From Entamoeba histolytica HM-1:IMSS (taxonomy: Eukaryota; Evosea; Mastigamoebida; Endamoebidae): a stretch of 10,680 bases of DNA. The DNA lies in the NCBI RefSeq assembly GCF_000208925.1, contig NW_001915078.1, forward strand, positions 16,618 through 27,297, in the 5' to 3' direction. The notes under the pieces were generated by a model. It was given only the letters and a program-made list of their open reading frames with translations. It ran no database searches and had not been told where the DNA came from. Shown piece by piece: positions 1 to 5,322 of the stretch. Numbering within the stretch: position 1 is the stretch's first letter; each line of letters opens with the position of its first letter. The translations under genes were made by a program, and so were the position numbers.

Positions 1-387
1 ACAGTGAAAGATGACAACGGAAAGAATTTCTGTGGTAGTGAAGATGAAACAGTTGTTGAAGAGAGAAACTTGAAGATATCAGATATTATGTGCCTTCAAA
101 TGGATTTGAAGAAAATAATAGATGAGTTCAAGATACTAGTTAACGGGAATGATTTATCATTAGGTATCGATCCATTATATTGTTTCAAATGTATAGTTGA
201 AGGTAATATAGAAACAATAGAAGAGATAGAAAAAGAAATTAAAGCATTCAAAAAGAGAAACATTCTCTTTATTAATGCATTGAAAGAATTAAAGAAAAGA
301 AGAGAAAGAGAAGATCGAATCGATAAACTAGAGAAGAAGAAACAAGAAGAGACAAAACCAGAGAGGAGAAAAACTAGACCTCTCTAG
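1..387 (+). CDS. Accessory protein A, copy 1 (5' end uncertain or outside the window)
   Basis: I do not recognise a family. The frame is open from the left edge to TAG at 385-387, about 127 residues from a GTG at 4. It has a KISD motif near residues 24-27, a helical middle and a strongly basic, coiled-coil-like tail rich in K, R and E. The gene at 1041-1394 is its diverged paralog: both have KISD(I/L), a similar helical middle and an RxxERE...LEKK tail. Where the paralog has its ATG, this copy reads TTC, and the only other in-frame ATG is at 88. So the true start is upstream of the window, non-AUG, or the copy is damaged. An ATG at 11 is in another frame and soon stops. It faces the minus-strand gene at 526-828 and is followed by repeated TTTAATTTAATT, a plausible eukaryotic 3'-end signal. 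Confidence 0.6.
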   Translation, partial: TVKDDNGKNFCGSEDETVVEERNLKISDIMCLQMDLKKIIDEFKILVNGNDLSLGIDPLYCFKCIVEGNIETIEEIEKEIKAFKKRNILFINALKELKKRREREDRIDKLEKKKQEETKPERRKTRPL

Positions 388-525
388 TTTAATTTAATTT
401 AATTAATTTTAAAATTTTGTTATTTATTTTTTGTTATTCAAAATTTTAAAAAAGAAAATAATTTGTTATTTAAACAATAAGCAATAAGCAATAATAAAAT
501 AATAATAAAAAGGAATAAAAAGCAT
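388..525. other. AT-rich convergent intergenic region with a promoter-like 15-mer
   Basis: This spacer lies between the 3' ends of two convergent genes. It holds TAATT-type motifs (388-415) fitting 3'-end processing in AT-rich protists, a direct repeat of CAATAAG at 475-494 (two full units and most of a third), and at 462-476 the 15-mer TTTGTTATTTAAACA. That 15-mer is identical to the promoter-like sequence on the minus strand before the genes starting at 828 and 1752. Here it points rightward, with only an 11-codon frame (from 535) after it, so what it drives, if anything, is unknown. Confidence 0.5.
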
Positions 526-828
526 TCAATTAAGATGTCTTACATCGAGAATATAAATGCGATGTAAAATATAAGTCAACAACGAAACAAGTCGTTGACT
601 ATTAAGTAGCATAGCATTTAAATCAATTATAATAAAGTTCAACATATCGAACATTTTCTTTGTGTACTTCATGTTATAACGATGGAACCAAATATGGAAC
701 CAATATACCAAAGAGTACAAAAATGTTCGATTAAACTCGGATATTTCCGAGTCAAGGAATTGTTGAACTATAAAGCCTATTTCCTTTATTAAAGAGGATA
801 ATAATGGCTTTTTGACTCTAGGAGGCAT
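526..828 (-). CDS. Accessory protein B, copy 1 (small helical protein)
   Basis: A 100-residue protein of unknown family, rich in L, I, F and Y, predicted by eye to be mostly helical; hydrophobic residues are spread out and not in one clear membrane span. From residue 8, PLLSS(L/I)(I/V)x(E/D)I, then (F/L)L(D/E)S(E/D) and a long helical stretch, it aligns without large gaps to the product of 1477-1752, so the two are paralogs. The ATG at 828 sits 23 nt downstream of TATTTAAAC (852-860, minus strand), exactly the spacing seen in the second copy when that copy starts at 1752. It converges on accessory gene A copy 1. No function can be assigned. Confidence 0.65.
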   Translation of the reverse strand: MPPRVKKPLLSSLIKEIGFIVQQFLDSEISEFNRTFLYSLVYWFHIWFHRYNMKYTKKMFDMLNFIIIDLNAMLLNSQRLVSLLTYILHRIYILDVRHLN

Positions 829-1040
829 TGAATGCTATCTATATTATTGCTGTTTAAATAACAAATTAAATGGCTGATATGAGGTAGTATATGAGGTTAT
901 AAATGACTTTTAAACTATAATTAATAATAAAAATATAATATAATAAAAAAAGAAAATGTCTGTTTTGTCTCTCCATCTGTCTGAATGCCTGTTACATCTT
1001 AATATTTAAACCAGTGAAGAGGGATATCAAACATAACAAC
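829..1040. promoter_or_regulatory. Divergent promoter region between modules 1 and 2
   Basis: Noncoding spacer between divergent start codons. Minus strand: TATTTAAAC at 852-860, inside the 15-mer TTTGTTATTTAAACA (851-865), 23 nt before the ATG at 828. Plus strand: TATTTAAAC at 1003-1011, 29 nt before the ATG at 1041. Between them, 875-897 holds a tandem CCTCATA pair on the minus strand (12 nt start to start) that recurs inverted at 1891-1913. The TATA-like boxes are seen directly; promoter activity is inferred from position. Confidence 0.55.
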
Positions 1041-1394
1041 ATGTGCGACTCCCCCGAAGAAAGAAGTATGCAGCAGAGACTGAGCAAGGTCAAAATATCT
1101 GATTTAATTGATTACTTCAGAGGTATTGACGACTTGAAATATCTCTGTTCCGATTTTTTGGATTGCTTTGATAAAGAACAGAAAACTCCTTGTAATCTGC
1201 CCAAATATGATCTGTTGATGGAGAAAGAAGCAGAACTCGTGAAAGAAATTCACGATACGGCGAAAGAGATGATAGAAAATTATGCTGAAATCATCTTGTC
1301 ATATGAAGAAAGAGCTGCAGAAAGAGAAAGAAAGGAGCAGATAGAAATAATAAAGAGACTGGAAAAGAAACCTAAACTTCCCAAAGTCGATTAA
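1041..1394 (+). CDS. Accessory protein A, copy 2 (coiled-coil, basic tail)
   Basis: A 117-residue protein of unknown family. The frame is open from a GTG at 1014, but I choose the ATG at 1041: it is the first ATG, and a TATTTAAAC box lies 29 nt before it, matching the spacing at the 4999 gene. KISDL is near residues 18-22, a Cys/Asp-rich helical middle follows, and the last third is a charged helix with EERAAERERKE and a final LEKKPKLPK-type basic end. It is the paralog of the frame at 1-387. It converges on the minus-strand gene 1477-1752, keeping the A-to-B layout of module 1. The role could be host interaction or nucleic-acid binding by the basic tail, but nothing in the sequence decides this. 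Confidence 0.7.
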   Translation: MCDSPEERSMQQRLSKVKISDLIDYFRGIDDLKYLCSDFLDCFDKEQKTPCNLPKYDLLMEKEAELVKEIHDTAKEMIENYAEIILSYEERAAERERKEQIEIIKRLEKKPKLPKVD

Positions 1395-1476
1395 AATTAA
1401 ATTAATTAAATTCTTTTTAATATTATTTTGTTTATTAAATAAAAAATAAATAAAATAAAAAATAGTAAATTAACGA

Positions 1477-1752
1477 TTATTCCAAATCATTAACGAAATG
1501 GAAGTTTTCAAGTAACTCTAATAAACCTCCTAGTTTATTAAAACGTTTATCCTTAGTGCAAGAATCGACGAAACCTGTAAGGTAATAAAATAAAACATCA
1601 CTATAATTATAGTGTGTCTCCTCAAACCTCCTCATAAAATAGAGGATAGAATAGATTAGACATTTAGTGTCCAAATCCAAACTATCACTCTCGAGGAGAC
1701 CTTTACAGGTTTCGTCGATGTCTTGCACAATTGAAGACAAGAGGGGGAACAT
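1477..1752 (-). CDS. Accessory protein B, copy 2 (small helical protein)
   Basis: A 91-residue protein, unknown family, paralog of 526-828 through PLLSS, the following (V/I)x(E/D)I and an LxSxS segment, then a helical body with FMRRFEE and LGGLLELLENF. The frame is open to 1821, but that longer start adds a Phe/Tyr-rich piece which overlaps the 15-mer TTTGTTATTTAAACA (minus strand, 1775-1789). With the ATG at 1752 the TATTTAAAC box (1776-1784) is 23 nt upstream, identical to copy 1, and both proteins then begin near PLLSS. I therefore prefer 1752. The longer form, which would give a hydrophobic N-terminus, cannot be fully excluded. Confidence 0.65.
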   Translation of the reverse strand: MFPLLSSIVQDIDETCKGLLESDSLDLDTKCLIYSILYFMRRFEETHYNYSDVLFYYLTGFVDSCTKDKRFNKLGGLLELLENFHFVNDLE

Positions 1753-2036
1753 CGAATAAAATAAAAAGTACCTTTGTTTAAATAACAAATAAAACGTGTA
1801 AACAACACAACAAACAGACACTCAAAGAGGAATTTCTAAATTAATTGAATTATATTTTTATTAATCTTTATAGTTTAAAAATCATTTTCTGCCTCATACA
1901 TTACCTCATATCAAAAACAATCCGGAAAAGATAACGAAAAGAGATAAATTAACCAACCAAATAAACAGACAATGAATAAACAACACGTAGACATTTAAAT
2001 AAAAAGGTCCAACAAATCATTTGATAACATCGAACA
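1753..2036. promoter_or_regulatory. Divergent promoter region between module 2 and Rep
   Basis: Noncoding spacer of 284 nt. Minus strand: TATTTAAAC at 1776-1784, 23 nt before the ATG at 1752. Plus strand: a weaker TATA-like CATTTAAAT at 1992-2000, 36 nt before the Rep ATG. In between are the tandem CCTCATA pair (1891-1913; inverted copy at 875-897) and the 15-mer GAAAAGAGATAAATT (1936-1950), which recurs at 4944-4958 before the 4999 gene. Rep or host-factor binding is possible but inferred. Confidence 0.5.
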
Positions 2037-2717
2037 ATGAGTAGCTTACTCGATAGATACTATTCCTTTAATGCAATGCATGGCTTCCTCACATTGAACT
2101 TCGATGCTAACCATCCATCTCTCTCCACTCCAATATTAAAGCAGATGGTGGAAAATTGGTGCTCCACGAAAACAAATAAGGCTGAAATAGAATACTTGGC
2201 CGTAAGTAATACCAAGGGAAAGAATGCTCATGCTCATGTATTCTTTAAATTAAACGAAAGAGCAAAAGTTCATAAAAAACCAGTTGCTAAAATAAATAAT
2301 ATAGAATACAAATTAGTATTCACCCCAGTCACGGAACATAAGAAATTTGATGGATCATTTCAAGCAATAATAAAATATCTGAAGAATCAAAACAAAAAAC
2401 ACGGAGCAGAATCTACTTTTGACGAAATTGGCAAAGAAGAAGCAATAAAAGGAAAAGTGGGAAATAACCTAGTGGAACAAGCACTATCATTGGAAAATTT
2501 GAAAGAGGCGGAAGGATTATTGAGACAGGCAAGCATGACCTGGTATTTAAATAATGTAAAAAAATTTAGAGAAATATGGAGAGAGCAACACAGCAATAAG
2601 CAGCCGAACAGAATTAACATAAAACTTAGACCCTGGAAAGAAGACAATATCCTTGTAAAAAATGCCAGAGCTTGGCTCCAGGGGGTTAGGTTAAAATGTC
2701 GAAGCAAAAAAGAGTGA
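2037..2717 (+). CDS. rep: Rep, HUH endonuclease part
   Basis: A 226-residue replication initiator of the CRESS-DNA type, expected to nick the origin and join DNA ends through a tyrosine. Motif I is GFLTLNFD (residues 16-23). Motif II is NAHAHVFFKL (63-72), with His65 and His67 as the metal-binding HxH pair. Motif III is IKYLKNQNKK (112-121) with Tyr114 as the likely nucleophile. The usual YxxK is not exact: position +3 is Asn, with Lys at +2 and +4. The C-terminal 100 residues are a helical linker. CRESS Reps normally continue into an SF3 helicase in one chain; here the frame ends at TGA 2715-2717 and the helicase follows in the -1 frame with a 22-nt overlap. The chosen start is the first ATG, 36 nt after a TATA-like box. 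Confidence 0.85.
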   Translation: MSSLLDRYYSFNAMHGFLTLNFDANHPSLSTPILKQMVENWCSTKTNKAEIEYLAVSNTKGKNAHAHVFFKLNERAKVHKKPVAKINNIEYKLVFTPVTEHKKFDGSFQAIIKYLKNQNKKHGAESTFDEIGKEEAIKGKVGNNLVEQALSLENLKEAEGLLRQASMTWYLNNVKKFREIWREQHSNKQPNRINIKLRPWKEDNILVKNARAWLQGVRLKCRSKKE

Positions 2718-3361
2718 AGACACTAGTTCTTCTTGGAGAAACCAGAATAGGGAAGACAGAGTTCGTAAATGATCTTCTCAAGGGGCTAAAAGTAGATGAA
2801 TTTAGAGGACATTTTATGTTCGATGGTCATGACGAATATAAGAACTATGATATTCGTCTGTTCGACGATGCCAATTTAAAAGAGGTAGAATGGTTCGAAT
2901 TCAAAGCTTTAATATCAACGAGGGGTGAGACGATTACCATGAATATAAAATATGATCACATAAATGTAACCAGTCTTCCCACTATAATAGTAATGAATAC
3001 TAAAAACTGGGATCTAATGAAGAAAATAGCTAAAGAGCATAATGATTTAGATTGGCTCGAAAAAAATACGGCTGTTCTTTACTCAAAGGAGCCCCTCTTT
3101 GAAAGACCAAAAGAAATTAGAAGAACCATAGAAGAACTAAAGAAACAATATGGTGATTTGGATCCAGCCATATTGGAGATGTTTGATGAAGAAGACATCC
3201 AACCAGATCAAGAAGAAGGAAGTGAAGATAGCTCCTCAGAATTCCAATTACAAGAACCACTTCCAGCTATAATTAATCCAGAAATAACCTTGAGATTGCC
3301 AGATGATGACTTTATTCCAGAACCAGAAAAAAAGACTCAGAGTGCCATCAATAGAAGATGA
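2696..3361 (+). CDS. Rep, SF3 helicase part
   Basis: A 221-residue SF3 ATPase that should unwind DNA during replication with the HUH protein. Walker A is GETRIGKT (14-21), the GxTRxGKT form seen in geminivirus- and genomovirus-like Reps. Walker B is IRLFDD (53-58). A KY pair follows near residues 85-86. Motif C is PTIIVMN (95-101) with sensor Asn101. The last 60 residues are acidic and proline-rich. A TAG in this frame at 2687-2689 means any fusion to HUH must form between 2690 and 2717. The ATG at 2696 would instead allow a separate protein by reinitiation. The tail may continue in another frame (see 3327-3410). The family assignment is firm; how it is expressed is not known. Confidence 0.85.
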   Translation: MSKQKRVKTLVLLGETRIGKTEFVNDLLKGLKVDEFRGHFMFDGHDEYKNYDIRLFDDANLKEVEWFEFKALISTRGETITMNIKYDHINVTSLPTIIVMNTKNWDLMKKIAKEHNDLDWLEKNTAVLYSKEPLFERPKEIRRTIEELKKQYGDLDPAILEMFDEEDIQPDQEEGSEDSSSEFQLQEPLPAIINPEITLRLPDDDFIPEPEKKTQSAINRR

Positions 3362-3410
3362 TGAAGAACTTGCATCAAGATGGCCTCGTTATGGAGATGA
3401 AATTAATTAA
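3327..3410 (+). other. Possible +1-frame C-terminal extension of the helicase
   Basis: The helicase frame reaches TGA at 3359-3361 soon after a run of seven A (3327-3333) followed by G. From that run the +1 frame stays open for about 25 codons to TAA 3408-3410, keeps the same acidic character (IEDDEEL) and ends WPRYGDEIN. Its stop sits in AATTAACT plus T-rich sequence, the same gene-end context as the membrane-protein gene at 6826. This suggests one extra A (sequencing error or real length change) or a +1 frameshift. Chance openness over 25 codons cannot be excluded. Confidence 0.4.
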
Positions 3411-3420
3411 CTAATTTTTG
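3403..3420 (+). terminator. Gene-end/gene-start junction motif TTAATTAACT plus T-run
   Basis: TTAATTAACTAATTTTTGG lies between the helicase and the acidic frame. Equivalent TAATTAACT followed by T-rich sequence occurs at 6820-6832 (minus strand) and 7911-7926, each time joining the end of one gene to the start of the next. TAATT plus a T-tract resembles the 3'-end signals reported for Entamoeba. The same stretch could also serve as the next promoter. Confidence 0.4.
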
Positions 3421-3447
3421 GTTTATCTTTTATTTTTTATTTTTAAA

Positions 3448-3954
3448 ATGAGCTATTGGTATAGACCAAATGTGTTAAAAAGAAAATGGGGAAGTTATGG
3501 AAGTATTCATAACAACCAGTATTATAATGATTACAACGATAGTACATTCTTTAATGAAGTAAATACTACTTATGATCCAGATGATGGAGAAGATGAATAT
3601 TTTGAAGAAGATGATGTAGATTTACATCCAAATAGTTATGAAGCTAATAATTATTTTGATCCAGACAATGAATCAGAAAGAGTAAATAAACCAGACTTGA
3701 TTAATGAAGAATTTAGTAAAACAGAAGAATCAATATTTGATGATCCAGATTATGAAGAATATAATAAAGAAATGAATGTTAATGAAGACCCAATTGAAGA
3801 AAACGAGGAAGAAGAAAATGAATTACCTCTAAAAACAATAGTTGATCCAGAAAATCCAAATACTATTTATACATATGATAATAATACAATTGAATTGTTA
3901 AAGGATATGAAAATAAATATTAACAATAAAAAAGAAATAATAAAAGCATTGTAA
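3448..3954 (+). CDS. Acidic protein, N-terminal part, with KRKWGSYGSI motif
   Basis: 168 residues from ATG 3448, with no recognised family. It starts with a short basic, aromatic segment containing KRKWGSYGSI (11-20), then becomes very acidic and low in complexity (D, E, N, Y), and ends in a K/I/N-rich segment. A longer frame from TTG 3418 has no support. The GSYGSI motif at nearly the same position in the 496-residue minus-strand product suggests a shared sorting, processing or capsid-binding signal. It ends at TAA 3952-3954, after which the same frame remains open through 4932 with no other stop. It may therefore be half of a protein of about 494 residues, or a truncated protein in its own right. 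Confidence 0.65.
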   Translation: MSYWYRPNVLKRKWGSYGSIHNNQYYNDYNDSTFFNEVNTTYDPDDGEDEYFEEDDVDLHPNSYEANNYFDPDNESERVNKPDLINEEFSKTEESIFDDPDYEEYNKEMNVNEDPIEENEEEENELPLKTIVDPENPNTIYTYDNNTIELLKDMKININNKKEIIKAL

Positions 3955-4932
3955 AATATACAAGATGACATTAGACAAAACAATTATGAGAATTTAAAAA
4001 ATGCAATAAAAGAAGAAGGAGTAGATAATACAATCCCTGTAATAGAAGAAAGAGGAGATGATATAATAGTACAGAATATAGATTATGATGAAATAAAAGA
4101 TAAACCAATGGAAGAAGAAATAGAAATACATAAAGATGAAAAAGAACCAGATAGAAATATTATACCACCTAGACCACCAAGAGAGAATAGACATTCCATT
4201 AAACAATGGATAGATAAAAATAGAGATAATTCCAAAAGAAAACATCATTTAGAAGATACTAATGAATATCAAGAAAAGAGAGATTTTGAACGAGGAATAT
4301 ATTTAGAAGAATTACAACAATTCTTACCAATAGAAGAGAAAGAAGAAAGAGAAGAAGCAATAAATGAAACAAAAATAGAAATTCCACAAAATGAAGCATT
4401 GAACGAAAAAGAAGAAGTTCAAAATGATGAAACAATGAATAATTCATTACCAAATGAAAAAATGCAAGAAAAAAGAGAAGAGAAAGAAGAAAAAAGAATT
4501 AAAAAACCAGTTATTGTTAAGAAAGAACGAAAACTCAAAGAAGTTAAGAAGATTGATTCTAAATTTAATTATAAAGAACTCTTCGGTGACGTTAAAAACA
4601 GAAAACATGAAGTTGATGAATTGGAAAAAAGATATAGATTACTTGCTAAAGACATATCACTCAATTATAAACCAACACAAAAGAAAGAAGAAAATGATTC
4701 CAAAAATATTCTACCAGAAGAAATTAAACCAATAATAGAACAAGAAGAAGAAGATTTAAGAGTTGAAGACATTCCAAAAGAGTTAACAATAAAAGATCAA
4801 CAAAAATATTGGAATAACTTTAAACATAATGACGAAAACGTTGATGTAAATGAAGGAGAAGAAGAAATAGAACAAGGTATAGAAGAAGTAGAAGAACCAG
4901 AAATAGAATATGAGTACGAGTATGAGTTCTAG
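3955..4932 (+). CDS. Charged coiled-coil-like protein, in-frame continuation after TAA
   Basis: The frame of the preceding gene resumes directly after TAA 3952-3954. The first in-frame ATG is at 4108, giving 274 residues; the 51 codons 3955-4107 are open but have no ATG. Composition is dominated by E and K, with a proline patch (IIPPRPPRENR, near residues 18-28 from 4108), long stretches of E/K alternation and a C-terminal EYEYEYEF. Tandem stops TAG TAA end it (4930-4935). No catalytic domain is seen. It could be a scaffold, tegument-like or disordered virion protein. It may be one gene with 3448-3954 (readthrough, point mutation or sequencing error) or a separately initiated protein; I favour a single ancestral gene. 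Confidence 0.6.
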   Translation, partial: NIQDDIRQNNYENLKNAIKEEGVDNTIPVIEERGDDIIVQNIDYDEIKDKPMEEEIEIHKDEKEPDRNIIPPRPPRENRHSIKQWIDKNRDNSKRKHHLEDTNEYQEKRDFERGIYLEELQQFLPIEEKEEREEAINETKIEIPQNEALNEKEEVQNDETMNNSLPNEKMQEKREEKEEKRIKKPVIVKKERKLKEVKKIDSKFNYKELFGDVKNRKHEVDELEKRYRLLAKDISLNYKPTQKKEENDSKNILPEEIKPIIEQEEEDLRVEDIPKELTIKDQQKYWNNFKHNDENVDVNEGEEEIEQGIEEVEEPEIEYEYEYEF

Positions 4933-4943
4933 TAATGTACTCT

Positions 4944-4970
4944 GAAAAGAGATAAATTGAGTATTTAAAC
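4944..4970 (+). promoter_or_regulatory. Promoter of the 4999 gene (GTATTTAAAC and upstream 15-mer)
   Basis: GTATTTAAAC at 4961-4970 lies 28 nt before ATG 4999 and exactly fits the E. histolytica TATA-like consensus GTATTTAAA(G/C). A GAACT follows in TTTTGAACTG before the start, recalling the GAAC element of the same host. Upstream, GAAAAGAGATAAATT (4944-4958) is identical to 1936-1950 before Rep. The match is direct; activity is inferred. Confidence 0.55.
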
Positions 4971-4998
4971 TATTTATTTTGAACTGTTTAATCATACC

Positions 4999-5322
4999 AT
5001 GACTACAAGCATTAAAGACATCATTGCTGATTTCGCCTTAGGAAAATACAAAGAAATGGGCGATGAAGAACTGATAGAAACAATGAATAAGTTAATGTAC
5101 ATAATCGATGATGAGACATCCACAGAAGAAAAAGTGGCATTAAAAAAGCCATACTGGTCTCTCGTCTATAGAATAGCCAATAAGAAAGGCTTAATGTGGA
5201 ATAAGCCACAGATTAAAAAAGTAAAGACACCAGAAGTACCAAAGAAAGAATACAAAACTAAATTTGTATTAAAAGATAAAAAGAAAGAAGAAGAAACTAA
5301 ACCAAAGAAAGAAGATAATTGA
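4999..5322 (+). CDS. Small protein with helical N-terminus and lysine-rich tail
   Basis: 107 residues, family not recognised. Residues 1-70 look helical and contain GDEELIETMNKLMYII and a conserved-looking ALKKPYWSLVYRIANKKG segment. From about residue 74 the chain becomes a K/E/P-rich disordered tail. The basic tail and early-style promoter suggest a nucleic-acid or chromatin-binding role, but this is a guess. The TGA at 5320-5322 directly abuts the stop of the convergent minus-strand gene (5323-5325), so the two transcripts must overlap at their 3' ends unless they terminate inside each other's coding region. Confidence 0.65.
   Translation: MTTSIKDIIADFALGKYKEMGDEELIETMNKLMYIIDDETSTEEKVALKKPYWSLVYRIANKKGLMWNKPQIKKVKTPEVPKKEYKTKFVLKDKKKEEETKPKKEDN

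Larger units (their letters stand above)
1..1821. repeat. Tandem duplication of a two-gene module
   Basis: Two successive units, each a plus-strand gene A facing a minus-strand gene B, occupy about 1-865 and 1003-1789. Both proteins are paralogous between units, and the promoter-like 15-mer before gene B is identical with identical spacing, while coding sequences have drifted strongly. The duplication is therefore old at the protein level with a conserved control element. The left edge cuts into unit 1, so further units could lie outside the window. Confidence 0.65.

Noticed and set aside
475..494. CAATAAG repeats as a CRISPR or functional iteron array
   Set aside because: The units are only 7 nt, adjacent, and sit in low-complexity A/T sequence between gene ends; simple-repeat slippage explains them.
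2387..2707. Minus-strand frame of 106 codons opposite the HUH gene
   Set aside because: It lies opposite the Rep linker and start of the overlap, with a composition expected of an antisense shadow and no promoter-like box at a suitable distance.
2685..2726. Short intron joining HUH and helicase frames
   Set aside because: The GTTAGG...CTAG candidate is 42 nt, a multiple of three, so removing it would not move reading into the helicase frame; other nearby donor/acceptor pairs are too short to be credible.
3952..3954. TAA reassigned as a sense codon (ciliate-like code)
   Set aside because: TAA clearly ends other genes (1394, 7914, 8717, and the minus-strand genes ending at 5323, 6826 and 8728), and TAG and TGA also serve as stops, so the standard code fits.
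4454..4735. Lysine-rich 93-codon plus-strand frame inside the charged gene
   Set aside because: It is a frame-shifted reading of the E/K-rich repeats of 3955-4932; A/G-rich low-complexity sequence is open in several frames.
3994..4995. Phe/Tyr/Leu-rich minus-strand frames opposite the charged gene
   Set aside because: They are complements of GAA/AAA-rich codons, giving artificial hydrophobic proteins that mimic membrane proteins.
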